Positions 8,886-17,156 of a stretch of DNA of 64,000 bases are shown here, in pieces. The notes beneath the pieces are model-generated. The model saw nothing but the letters and a program-made list of their open reading frames with translations, did not search any database and was not told where the DNA came from. Location: positions 1-64,000 of the forward strand of contig NZ_VWXK01000019.1 of the NCBI RefSeq assembly GCF_011752565.1, written 5' to 3'. Position 1 is the first letter of the stretch. Each line of letters begins with the position of its first letter. Made by a program: the position numbers and the translations under genes. The stretch is from Pantoea sp. Ap-967. Its GTDB lineage: Bacteria; Pseudomonadota; Gammaproteobacteria; Pseudomonadales; Pseudomonadaceae.

Positions 8886-9268
8886 GGCTTGCTCCAGGGC
8901 GGAAAGGCCACCAGAATCGGGGGCCTGAGTTTGCGACTGGCCTTATGGGCAGACGTCGTGAATTCTTGGATTGCCGGTGTGTCTTCCGGCGCCGTGTAGT
9001 TTTACTACATTTGCTTTGGCATTTCATGCTTTTGCGCGCCATGGGTAGTAGTAATACTACACAAATGCGACGTTTGGTCGCACCTCGGCTTGTGAGGAAA
9101 AACGTTCATGTTGGTTGGCGATGTGTCGCGAACAGGTGGTTCTTGATGTTTCATGCCAATGATTCGTTTTTTTCAGCTATTTCCAACTTTTGTATGACAG
9201 TCCAACCGTGGTCCGGCTTCCCCTTGGCCGCAATTTCCCCTCCATTTCACGCCGATCAAGGATAGACC
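8886..9268. other. Divergent control region between aceE and glnE
   Basis: 383 bp with no supported gene. It must hold the aceE promoter (minus strand) and the glnE promoter (plus strand). Two matching palindromes at 8995-9009 and 9048-9060 are listed separately. The stretch from about 9100 to 9200 is AT-richer than its surroundings. AAGGA, 7 bases before the ATG at 9269, sets the glnE start. Confidence 0.6.
8995..9060. promoter_or_regulatory. Pair of GTAGT-N3-ACTAC palindromes, candidate GntR/FadR-subfamily operators
   Basis: Two sites share arms GTAGT and ACTAC with a 3-base centre: 8996-9008 (centre TTT) and 9048-9060 (centre AAT). Their centres are 52 bp apart, about five helical turns. 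They fit the TNGTNNNACNA pattern of operators bound by the FadR subfamily of GntR regulators, which includes PdhR, the pyruvate-responsive repressor of pdh operons in enterobacteria. They lie about 110-175 bp upstream of the aceE start. Binding by a PdhR-like protein is inference. Confidence 0.5.
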
Positions 9269-12202
9269 ATGCGCCTACCTTTGCCGCCCGAACTGCCCCT
9301 CACCCTGCAACCGTTGGTCGCTCGCAACCAGCAGTTCCTCAGCGATGCCGTGGCCGGCCACGCCGAACTCGACCCACAGGCCTGGAGCCAGGCCCTGCGC
9401 CTGCAGTTCGACCAGGTGGCCGCTGCCAGCGACTTCGTGCTGGGCCTGGTGCAACGTGAGCCTGCGCTGCTGTTTGGTCTGATCGCCAGTGGCGAGCTGG
9501 CGCGCCGCTACAGCCCGGGCGAGCTGCGCGGGCAAATCGCCGCAGCGGCGCAGGCGGCGCAAAGCGAGGAGGAGCTGGCGCGCAACCTGCGCCGTGAGCG
9601 CAACCGCCAGCAACTGCGCATCATCTGGCGCGATGTCACCCGCCAGGCCGAGCTGGGGGAAACCTGCCGCGACTTGTCCGACCTGGCCGACGCCGCCATC
9701 GACGAAGCCTACCAGTGGCTGTACCCGCGCCACTGCCAGCAGTTCGGCACGCCCATCGGCAACCGCAGCGGCCAGGCGCAGCAGATGGTGGTGCTGGGCA
9801 TGGGCAAGCTGGGCGCGGTGGAGCTGAACCTGTCGTCGGACATCGACCTGATCTTCGCCTTCCCCGAGGGCGGTGAAACCGAGGGCGTGAAGCGTTCGCT
9901 GGACAACCAGGAGTTCTTCACCCGCCTGGGCCAGCGGCTGATCAAGGCGCTGGACCCGGTGACCGTCGACGGTTTCGTGTTCCGTGTCGACATGCGCCTG
10001 CGCCCTTACGGCTCGGCCGGCGCCCTGGTGCTCAGCTTCAATGCCCTGGAGCAGTATTACCAGGACCAGGGCCGCGACTGGGAACGCTACGCGATGATCA
10101 AGGCGCGGGTGGTGGCCGGCGACCAGGCTGCCGGTGCGCAACTGCAGGAAATGCTGCGCCCGTTCGTGTACCGCCGCTACCTGGACTTCTCGGCCATCGA
10201 GGCGCTGCGCACCATGAAGCAGCTGATCCAGCAGGAAGTGCGGCGCAAGGGCATGGCCGACAACATCAAGCTCGGTGCCGGTGGTATCCGCGAGGTCGAG
10301 TTCATCGCCCAGGCGTTCCAGCTGATCCACGGCGGGCGCGACCTGAGCCTGCAACAGCGCCCGCTGCTCAAGGTGCTGGCGACCCTGGAAGGCCAGGGCT
10401 ACCTGCCGGCGGCGGTGGTGGCGGAGCTGCGCGAAGGCTATGAGTTCCTGCGCTACACCGAGCACGCCATTCAGGCCATCGCCGACCGCCAGACGCAGAT
10501 GCTGCCGGACAGCGAGCTCGATCGCGCGCGTGTGGCCTACATCCTGGGCTTTGCCGACTGGCAGGGCTTCCAGGACCAGCTGACCTACTGGCGTGGCCGG
10601 GTGGACTGGCACTTCCGCCAAGTGATTGCCGACCCGGACGACGAAGAAGGCGAGGGCGAACTGGTGGTGGGCGGCGAATGGTCGCCGCTGTGGGAGCAAG
10701 CCCAGGATGAAGAAGCGGCAGGCCGCCAGCTTGAGGAAGCCGGCTTCAAACAGCCCGCCGAAGCCTTGCGCCGCCTGGCCGCGCTGCGCGCAAGCCCGCA
10801 GCTGCGCTCGATGCAGCGCATCGGCCGCGAACGCCTGGACGCCTTCATCCCGCGCCTGCTGGCCCAGGCCGTGGAACATGCCAACCCAGACCTGGTACTG
10901 GAGCGTGTGCTGCCGCTGGTCGAGGCCGTGGCGCGGCGCTCGGCCTACCTGGTGCTGCTCACCGAAAACCCCGGTGCCCTGCGCCGTTTGCTGACGCTGT
11001 GCGCGGCCAGCCCGTGGATCGCCGAACAGATCGCCCGCTACCCGTTGCTGCTCGATGAATTGCTCAACGAGGGCCGGCTGTTCAGCCCGCCGTTGGCGCC
11101 GGAATTGGCCGCCGAGCTGCGCGAGCGGCTGACGCGCATTCCCGAGGACGACCTGGAGCAGCAGATGGAAGCGCTGCGCCACTTCAAGCTGGCCCACAGC
11201 CTGCGTGTGGCGGCGTCTGAAATCAGCGGCAACCTGCCGTTGATGAAAGTCAGCGACTACCTCACCTGGTTGGCCGAGGCCATTCTCGACCAGGTGCTGG
11301 CCCTGGCCTGGCGCCAGACCGTCGCCCGCCACGGCCAGCCCAAGCGCAGCGACGGCAGCCTGTGCGACCCAGGCTTCGTCATCATTGGCTACGGCAAGGT
11401 CGGTGGCCTGGAACTGGGCCATGGCTCGGACCTGGACCTGGTGTTCATCCACGACGGTGACCCGCAGGCCGAAACCGACGGCGCCAAGCCCATCGACAGC
11501 GCGCAGTTCTTCACCCGCCTGGGCCAGCGCATCATTCACCTGCTGACCACCCAGACCAACTCCGGGCAGCTGTATGAAGTCGACATGCGCCTGCGCCCCT
11601 CGGGCGCGGCCGGGCTGCTGGTCAGTTCGTTGGGCGCGTTCGAGCGTTACCAGCAGAACGAGGCCTGGACCTGGGAACACCAGGCCCTGGTGCGCGCCCG
11701 CGTGCTGGTGGGCTGCAAGCAGGTGGCAACGGCGTTCGAGGGCGTGCGTGCCAAGGTGCTGGGCCAGGCCCGCGACCTCGGCAAGCTGCGCACCGAGGTG
11801 AGCGAAATGCGCGCCAAGATGCGCGACAACCTGGGCACCAAGGCAACCGTTGCCGGCACCGCGGCCAATGCCTTCGATGCCGGGGTGGCATTCGATATCA
11901 AGCAGGATGCCGGCGGTATCGTGGATATCGAATTTATGGTGCAATACGCCGCTTTGGCCTGGTCCCACGACCACCCGGCCATACTCCGATGGACCGATAA
12001 CATCCGCATTCTGGAAGAGCTGGAGCAGGCAGGTTTGATGCCGGCCAGTGACGCGGTGCTGTTGCGTGAGGTGTACAAGGCGTTTCGCTCGGCGTCGCAC
12101 CGCCAGGCCCTGCAGAAGCAGGCCGGGTTGATCGACGCGGCGCAGTTTGCCGATGAGCGCCGTGAAGTGCGGCGGATCTGGGGGGAACTGGGCCTGAGCT
12201 GA
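9269..12202 (+). CDS. glnE: Bifunctional glutamine synthetase adenylyltransferase/deadenylase
   Basis: GlnE tunes nitrogen assimilation by attaching AMP to, or removing it from, glutamine synthetase in response to PII. The 977-aa length is normal. Both nucleotidyltransferase domains keep their metal-binding Asp pairs: SSDIDLIF with D191/D193 in the N-terminal deadenylase half, and GSDLDLVF with D721/D723 in the C-terminal adenylylase half. A helical linker region separates them. It is monocistronic as far as can be seen, followed by an inverted REP pair. In P. aeruginosa, as I recall, ilvE sits between glnE and waaF; here it does not. Confidence 0.97.
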   Translation: MRLPLPPELPLTLQPLVARNQQFLSDAVAGHAELDPQAWSQALRLQFDQVAAASDFVLGLVQREPALLFGLIASGELARRYSPGELRGQIAAAAQAAQSEEELARNLRRERNRQQLRIIWRDVTRQAELGETCRDLSDLADAAIDEAYQWLYPRHCQQFGTPIGNRSGQAQQMVVLGMGKLGAVELNLSSDIDLIFAFPEGGETEGVKRSLDNQEFFTRLGQRLIKALDPVTVDGFVFRVDMRLRPYGSAGALVLSFNALEQYYQDQGRDWERYAMIKARVVAGDQAAGAQLQEMLRPFVYRRYLDFSAIEALRTMKQLIQQEVRRKGMADNIKLGAGGIREVEFIAQAFQLIHGGRDLSLQQRPLLKVLATLEGQGYLPAAVVAELREGYEFLRYTEHAIQAIADRQTQMLPDSELDRARVAYILGFADWQGFQDQLTYWRGRVDWHFRQVIADPDDEEGEGELVVGGEWSPLWEQAQDEEAAGRQLEEAGFKQPAEALRRLAALRASPQLRSMQRIGRERLDAFIPRLLAQAVEHANPDLVLERVLPLVEAVARRSAYLVLLTENPGALRRLLTLCAASPWIAEQIARYPLLLDELLNEGRLFSPPLAPELAAELRERLTRIPEDDLEQQMEALRHFKLAHSLRVAASEISGNLPLMKVSDYLTWLAEAILDQVLALAWRQTVARHGQPKRSDGSLCDPGFVIIGYGKVGGLELGHGSDLDLVFIHDGDPQAETDGAKPIDSAQFFTRLGQRIIHLLTTQTNSGQLYEVDMRLRPSGAAGLLVSSLGAFERYQQNEAWTWEHQALVRARVLVGCKQVATAFEGVRAKVLGQARDLGKLRTEVSEMRAKMRDNLGTKATVAGTAANAFDAGVAFDIKQDAGGIVDIEFMVQYAALAWSHDHPAILRWTDNIRILEELEQAGLMPASDAVLLREVYKAFRSASHRQALQKQAGLIDAAQFADERREVRRIWGELGLS

Positions 12203-12217
12203 TACCGTGCTGGTTTC

Positions 12218-12282
12218 TTCGCGGGGCAAGCCCGCTCCTACAGGGACCGCACCGGCCTGTAGGAGCGGGCTTGCCCCGCGAA
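12218..12282. repeat. Inverted REP pair
   Basis: Arms 12218-12244 and 12256-12282 are perfect 27-bp reverse complements around an 11-base spacer (core TTCGCGGGGCAAGCCCGCTC). It lies 15 bp after glnE and could fold in the glnE 3' untranslated RNA. Confidence 0.92.
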
Positions 12283-12331
12283 CGGACCCTGCGAGTGGTA
12301 CACTGTCCGCCACATAGCCTGAATATAAAGA

Positions 12332-12367
12332 GGGGAGGCCAGGCTGTATGCAGCCTGTAGCCTCCCC
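12332..12367 (+). other. Hairpin in the waaF leader
   Basis: GGGGAGGC (12332-12339) pairs with GCCTCCCC (12360-12367), and inside it AGGCTG (12341-12346) pairs with CAGCCT (12351-12356). The hairpin ends 19 bases before the waaF ATG. No T-run follows on the plus strand, so it does not look like a plus-strand terminator. It contains a possible but weaker alternative waaF start (ATG 12348). Confidence 0.6.
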
Positions 12368-12386
12368 GAGCGTTTCTGGACTAAGC

Positions 12387-13436
12387 ATGAGAATACTGAT
12401 CATTGGCCCCAGCTGGGTCGGCGACATGGTGATGGCGCAGACCCTGTTCCAGTGCCTGAAACAGCAGCACCCCGACTGCGTGATCGACGTGCTCGCCCCC
12501 GAGTGGAGCCGGCCGATCCTCGAACGCATGCCCGAGGTGCGCCAGGCCTTGAGCTTCCCGCTCGGCCACGGCGCGCTGGAGCTGGCCACGCGGCGGCGCA
12601 TCGGCAAGTCCCTGGCCGGCCAGTACGACCAGGCCATCCTGCTGCCCAACTCGCTGAAGTCGGCGCTGGTGCCGTTCTTTGCCGGCATTCCCAAACGCAC
12701 CGGCTGGCGCGGCGAAATGCGCTTTGGCCTGCTCAATGACGTGCGCAAGCTGGACAAGGCACGCTACCCGCTGATGATCGAGCGCTTCATGGCCCTGGCC
12801 TACGCGCCCGGCACCGAGCTGCCGCAGCCTTACCCACGCCCGAGCCTGCAGATCGAAGCGCAAAGCCGCGAGGCGGCCCTGGGCAAGTTCGGCCTGGCCC
12901 TGGACCGCCCGGTGCTGGCCCTGTGCCCCGGCGCCGAATTCGGCGAGGCCAAGCGCTGGCCGAGCGAGCACTATGCCGCCGTGGCCGACGCGATGATTCG
13001 CCAGGGCTGGCAGGTGTGGCTGTTTGGCTCGAAGAAGGACCATCCGGTGGGCGAGCAGATTCGCGACCGCCTGATCCCAGGCTTGCGTGAAGAGTCCTAC
13101 AACCTGGCGGGTGAAACCTCGCTGGCCGAGGCCATCGACCTGATGTCCTGCGCCGATGCCGTGGTGTCCAACGACTCGGGCCTGATGCACGTGGCCGCCG
13201 CGCTCAACCGGCCGCTGGTGGCGGTGTACGGCTCGACCTCGCCGGGCTTCACCCCGCCGCTGGCCGAGCAGGTTGAAGTGGTGCGCACCGGCATCGAGTG
13301 CAGCCCGTGCTTCGACCGCACCTGCCGCTTCGGCCACTACAATTGCCTGCGCCTGCTGGAGCCGGGCAAAGTCATTGCCGCCCTGCACAGCCTGGGCGGG
13401 CCGAACCTGATCGACACCTTGGCCGAGGCCGACTAA
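12387..13436 (+). CDS. waaF: ADP-heptose:LPS heptosyltransferase II
   Basis: WaaF adds the second L-glycero-D-manno-heptose to the inner core of lipopolysaccharide at the cytoplasmic face of the inner membrane. The protein (349 aa from ATG 12387) is a GT9-family glycosyltransferase. The N-terminal motif ILIIGPSWVGDMVMAQ and the C-terminal ADP-heptose-binding segment NDSGLMHVAAALNRPLVAVYG are characteristic of WaaF. I chose the internal ATG because the family begins directly at this beta-strand; an upstream in-frame ATG at 12348 lies within the leader hairpin. It is the first gene of a tightly overlapped core operon, and waaC starts at the base after its stop codon. Confidence 0.95.
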   Translation: MRILIIGPSWVGDMVMAQTLFQCLKQQHPDCVIDVLAPEWSRPILERMPEVRQALSFPLGHGALELATRRRIGKSLAGQYDQAILLPNSLKSALVPFFAGIPKRTGWRGEMRFGLLNDVRKLDKARYPLMIERFMALAYAPGTELPQPYPRPSLQIEAQSREAALGKFGLALDRPVLALCPGAEFGEAKRWPSEHYAAVADAMIRQGWQVWLFGSKKDHPVGEQIRDRLIPGLREESYNLAGETSLAEAIDLMSCADAVVSNDSGLMHVAAALNRPLVAVYGSTSPGFTPPLAEQVEVVRTGIECSPCFDRTCRFGHYNCLRLLEPGKVIAALHSLGGPNLIDTLAEAD

Positions 13437-14495
13437 GTGCGGGTACTGATTATCAAGACCTCGTCGCTGGGTGACGTGATTCACACCCTGCCGGCGCTTA
13501 CCGATGCCGCCCACGCCATCCCGGGCATCCGTTTCGACTGGGTGGTGGAAGAAGGCTTCGCCGAGATCCCCAGCTGGCACCCGGCGGTGGACAAGGTCAT
13601 ACCGGTGGCGATTCGCCGCTGGCGCAAGAACCTCTGGCAGACCATCAAGAGCGGCGAGTGGAAGGCGTTCAAGCAGCGCCTGCGCGAGCACACCTACGAC
13701 CTGGTGATCGATGCCCAGGGCCTGGTCAAGTCGGCCTGGCTGACCCGCTATGTGAAGGCGCCGGTGGCTGGCCTTGACCGCTATTCGGCCCGTGAAGGCT
13801 GGGCCAGCCGTTTCTACGACCGGCGCCTGTCGGTTGCCGTTGGCCAGCATGCCGTGGAGCGTGTGCGCCAGCTGTTCGCCATGGCCCTGGCCTACGACCT
13901 GCCCGAGGGCATCGGCAACTACGGCCTGGACCTCGACCGCCTGCAACTGCCGCCGGCGGCGCCCTACGTGGTGTTCCTGCACGGTACCACCTGGGCCACC
14001 AAGCACTGGCCCGAAGCCTACTGGCGCGAGCTGGCCGAGCGCCTGGGCCAGCGCAAGCTGCAAGTGCGCCTGCCCTGGGGCAACCCGGCGGAGAAAGCCC
14101 GTGCCGAGCGTATCGCCCAGGGCTTGAACAATTGCCAGGTGCTCCCCAAGTTGAACCTGGCAGGCGTTGCCCGCGTGCTGGCGGCGGCCAAGGCCTGCGT
14201 TGCCGTGGACACCGGCCTTGGCCACTTGGCCGCGGCGCTGGACGTGCCGACCATTTCGCTGTTCGGCCCGACCAACCCGGGCCTGACCGGCGCCTATGGC
14301 CGGGTGCAGGTGCACCAGGCCAGCGACTTCCCCTGCGCCCCGTGCCTGCAGAAGAAGTGCACCTACAAACCGAGCGCCGACGACCTGCGCCGGTTCGATA
14401 TCAAACGCGAGTGGCCGCTGTGCTTCACTCGCCTGAATCCCGAGCATGTGGCGAGCCGCCTGAGCGCGCTGCTGCTGGCTGAGGATGTTCGTTGA
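13437..14495 (+). CDS. waaC: LPS heptosyltransferase I
   Basis: WaaC transfers the first heptose from ADP-heptose to Kdo2-lipid A. This 352-aa GT9 enzyme starts with GTG directly after the waaF TAA stop, with no intergenic base. The family N-terminus VLIIKTSSLGDVIHTLPAL and the binding segment DTGLGHLAAALDVPTISLFGPTNPG are present. The gene overlaps waaG by one base (TGATG), so translation of the operon is probably coupled. Product identity is secure. Confidence 0.95.
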   Translation: MRVLIIKTSSLGDVIHTLPALTDAAHAIPGIRFDWVVEEGFAEIPSWHPAVDKVIPVAIRRWRKNLWQTIKSGEWKAFKQRLREHTYDLVIDAQGLVKSAWLTRYVKAPVAGLDRYSAREGWASRFYDRRLSVAVGQHAVERVRQLFAMALAYDLPEGIGNYGLDLDRLQLPPAAPYVVFLHGTTWATKHWPEAYWRELAERLGQRKLQVRLPWGNPAEKARAERIAQGLNNCQVLPKLNLAGVARVLAAAKACVAVDTGLGHLAAALDVPTISLFGPTNPGLTGAYGRVQVHQASDFPCAPCLQKKCTYKPSADDLRRFDIKREWPLCFTRLNPEHVASRLSALLLAEDVR

Positions 14496-15619
14496 TGCAA
14501 CTGGCTTTCGTGCTTTACAAATATTTCCCCTTCGGCGGGCTGCAGCGCGACTTCATGCGCATTGCCCTGGAGTGCCAGAAACGTGGCCACCAGATCCGTG
14601 TGTACACGCTGATCTGGGAAGGTGACATTCCGCCGGGCTTCGAGGTGCTGGTGGCGCCGGTGAAGGCGATCTTCAACCACCGCCGCAACGAGAAGCTCAG
14701 CGCCTGGATGGCTGCCGACCTCGCCAAGCGCCCGGTCGACCGCCTGATCGGCTTCAACAAGATGCCGGGGCTGGACGTTTACTACGCCGCCGACGGCTGC
14801 TTCGAGGACAAGGCCCAGACCCTGCGGGGTGGCCTGTACCGCCGCTGGGGCCGCTACCGGCACTTTGCCGAGTATGAGCGCGCCGTGTTCGCCAAGGACG
14901 CACACACCGAAGTGCTGATGATTTCCGAAGTGCAGCAGCCACTGTTCATCAAGCACTACGGCACCCCCGTGGAGCGCTTCCACCTGCTGCCGCCGGGCAT
15001 TTCCCAGGACCGCCGGGCACCGGCCAACGCCGCCGAGATCCGCGCCGAGTTCCGCAAGGAATTCAACCTGGGCGATGACGACCTGCTGCTGGTGCAGATT
15101 GGCTCCGGGTTCAAGACCAAGGGCGTCGACCGCAGCCTCAAGGCCCTGGCCGCGCTGCCCTCGGCCCTGCGCAAGCGCACCAGGCTGATGGTCATCGGCC
15201 AGGACGACCCCAAGGTGTTCCAGCTGCAAAGCGCCACCCTGGGGCTGGGCGAGCAGGTGCAGTTCCTCAAGGGCCGCAGCGACATCCCACGCTTCCTGTT
15301 GGGCGCCGACTTGCTGATTCACCCAGCCTACAACGAGAACACCGGCACCGTGCTGCTTGAAGCCCTGGTGGCCGGGCTGCCGGTGCTGGTGTCCAAGGTG
15401 TGCGGTTATGCCCACTACATTGCCGAGGCCAACAGCGGCCTGGTGCTGGACGAGCCGTTCGAGCAGGAACAGCTCAACGGCCACCTGCAGCGCATGCTCG
15501 AAGACCCGCAGGCGCGTGCCGATTGGGCGCGCAATGGCCTGGCCTTCGCCGACACCGCCGACCTGTACAGCATGCCCCAGCATGCTGCCGATGTGATTCT
15601 GGGGCAGGAGACTGCATGA
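14495..15619 (+). CDS. waaG: LPS core alpha-1,3-glycosyltransferase
   Basis: WaaG, a GT4-family glycosyltransferase, adds the first outer-core sugar onto heptose II; in Pseudomonas this is believed to be galactosamine rather than the glucose of E. coli. The 374-aa protein begins MQLAFVLYKYFPFGGLQRDF and keeps the C-terminal nucleotide-sugar site HPAYNENTGTVLLEALVAGLPVL. The start ATG at 14495 overlaps the waaC stop by one base. A TTG three bases earlier is in frame but less likely. It overlaps waaP by four bases (ATGA). Confidence 0.94.
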   Translation: MQLAFVLYKYFPFGGLQRDFMRIALECQKRGHQIRVYTLIWEGDIPPGFEVLVAPVKAIFNHRRNEKLSAWMAADLAKRPVDRLIGFNKMPGLDVYYAADGCFEDKAQTLRGGLYRRWGRYRHFAEYERAVFAKDAHTEVLMISEVQQPLFIKHYGTPVERFHLLPPGISQDRRAPANAAEIRAEFRKEFNLGDDDLLLVQIGSGFKTKGVDRSLKALAALPSALRKRTRLMVIGQDDPKVFQLQSATLGLGEQVQFLKGRSDIPRFLLGADLLIHPAYNENTGTVLLEALVAGLPVLVSKVCGYAHYIAEANSGLVLDEPFEQEQLNGHLQRMLEDPQARADWARNGLAFADTADLYSMPQHAADVILGQETA

Positions 15620-16422
15620 AGCTGAAGCTGGCCGAACCGTTCAAGCGCCTGTGGGCCGGGCGCGACCCCTTCGAGGCTGTGGAGGCGCTGCAGGGCGAGG
15701 TGTTCCGCGAACTGGAAGGCCGCCGCACGCTGCGTACCGAAGTGGAGGGCGAAGGCTACTTCGTGAAGATCCACCGGGGCATCGGCTGGGGCGAGATCTT
15801 CAAGAACCTGCTGACCGCCAAGCTGCCGGTGCTGGGCGCCGGCCAGGAATGGCAGGCCATCGAGCGCCTGCATGAAGTGGGCGTGCCGACCATGACCGCC
15901 GTGGCGTATGGCGAGCGGGGCAGCAACCCGGCTGCCCAGCACTCGTTCATCGTCACCGAGGAGCTGGCGCCGACCATCAGCCTGGAAGACTACAGCATCG
16001 ACTGGGTCCGCCAGCCGCCTGAGCCACGCCTCAAGCGTGCGCTGATCGCCGAGGTGGCGAAAATGATCGGCACCATGCACCGCGCCGGGGTCAACCACCG
16101 CGACTGCTACATCTGCCATTTCCTGCTGCACACCGACCGCCCGGTGACGCCGGACGACTTCAAGCTGTCGGTGATCGACCTGCACCGCGCCCAGACCCGC
16201 CCTGCCATCAGCCGCCGCTGGCGCGACAAGGACCTGGCCGCGCTGTATTTCTCGGCGCTGGACATCGGCCTTACCCGGCGCGACAAGCTGCGCTTCTTGC
16301 GCGGTTACTTCCAGCGCCCGCTGCGCCAGGTGCTGGCCGAGGAAGCGGCGCTGCTCGCCTGGCTGGAGCGCAAGGCGCAGAAGCTTTACGACCGCAAGCT
16401 ACGTTATGGGGATGCACTCTGA
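15616..16422 (+). CDS. waaP: LPS core heptose(I) kinase
   Basis: WaaP phosphorylates heptose I of the inner core using ATP, which is needed for outer-membrane stability and, in P. aeruginosa, for viability. The 268-aa protein has a eukaryotic-like kinase fold: candidate ATP-binding lysine K51 (YFVKIH), catalytic loop HRDCYICHF with D163, and metal-binding D188 (VIDLHRAQ). It begins inside the waaG stop (ATGA) and ends inside the start of the next kinase gene (TGATG). It is first of four consecutive kinase-like genes. Confidence 0.94.
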   Translation: MKLKLAEPFKRLWAGRDPFEAVEALQGEVFRELEGRRTLRTEVEGEGYFVKIHRGIGWGEIFKNLLTAKLPVLGAGQEWQAIERLHEVGVPTMTAVAYGERGSNPAAQHSFIVTEELAPTISLEDYSIDWVRQPPEPRLKRALIAEVAKMIGTMHRAGVNHRDCYICHFLLHTDRPVTPDDFKLSVIDLHRAQTRPAISRRWRDKDLAALYFSALDIGLTRRDKLRFLRGYFQRPLRQVLAEEAALLAWLERKAQKLYDRKLRYGDAL

Positions 16423-17156
16423 TGGCGGGTTGGACACTGGCGCCGGGCTATGAGCACCTGGCGGCGGACTTCGGCAGCCTCGATGCGGTGTTCGCCATCA
16501 AGGGCGAACGCCTGACCCGTGACCCGCTCAGCGAGGTCATTCGCATCGAGCGCGACGGGGTCAACTATTACGTCAAGCGCTACACCGGCGCTGGCAAGCA
16601 CATGCGCCGCTACCTGGGCCGCCCACGGATCAAGGCCGAGTGGCAGAACCTCAAGCAGTTCGCCAAGTGGGACATCCCTACCGCCGAAGTGGTGGCCTGG
16701 GGCCTGGAGCGCAATGGCCTGGCCTTTGGCCGGGGCGCCATGGTCACCCGCGAGCTGCCGCACACCGAAGACTTGTCGGCCCTGGCCGAGCGCAACGACC
16801 CGCGGCTGGCCGACCGCCTCTGGGTCGACAAGCTCAGCCGCCAGCTGGCGCGCCATACCCGGGTGATGCACGAACACCGCTTCGCCCACAACGACCTGAA
16901 GTGGCGCAACCTGCTGGTCGACGACCTGGGCACGCTATTCTTCATCGATTGCCCCACCGGCGATTTCTGGCGCGGCTTCATGTGGCGCCACCGGATGATC
17001 AAGGACCTGGCGTGCCTGGACAAGGTCGCCAAATACCACCTGTCGGCGACCCAGCGGCTGCGCTTCTACCTGCAGTACCGCGGGCGCCAACGCCTGAACG
17101 CTCGCGACAAGCGGCGTATCCGCCAGGTGCTGAGCTTCTTCGAGGGAAGGGAATGA
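16422..17156 (+). CDS. WaaP/InaA-family lipopolysaccharide kinase
   Basis: A 244-aa relative of WaaP with the complete set of kinase residues: K52 (YYVKRY), catalytic loop HNDLKWRNLL with D158, and D176 (FFIDCP). In P. aeruginosa an equivalent gene follows waaP and is thought to help phosphorylate core heptose. The exact target (for example heptose II, the WaaY role) cannot be read from the sequence. It shares one base with the waaP stop and overlaps the next gene by four bases, so it belongs to the core operon. No signal peptide or membrane segment is visible, consistent with action at the cytoplasmic face. Confidence 0.88.
   Translation: MAGWTLAPGYEHLAADFGSLDAVFAIKGERLTRDPLSEVIRIERDGVNYYVKRYTGAGKHMRRYLGRPRIKAEWQNLKQFAKWDIPTAEVVAWGLERNGLAFGRGAMVTRELPHTEDLSALAERNDPRLADRLWVDKLSRQLARHTRVMHEHRFAHNDLKWRNLLVDDLGTLFFIDCPTGDFWRGFMWRHRMIKDLACLDKVAKYHLSATQRLRFYLQYRGRQRLNARDKRRIRQVLSFFEGRE

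Noticed and set aside
6363..8999. An 878-codon plus-strand frame opposite aceE
   Set aside because: Antisense shadow of a highly expressed, strongly codon-biased gene; no recognisable domain.
12348..12386. Upstream start for waaF at 12348
   Set aside because: It would add 13 residues not found at the start of WaaF proteins, and the codon lies inside a hairpin.
9275..12757. A 1160-codon open frame on the minus strand opposite glnE
   Set aside because: It mirrors glnE and the start of waaF, has Ala/Gln/His/Leu-heavy shadow composition, no family motif and no ribosome site. High GC makes such antisense frames common.
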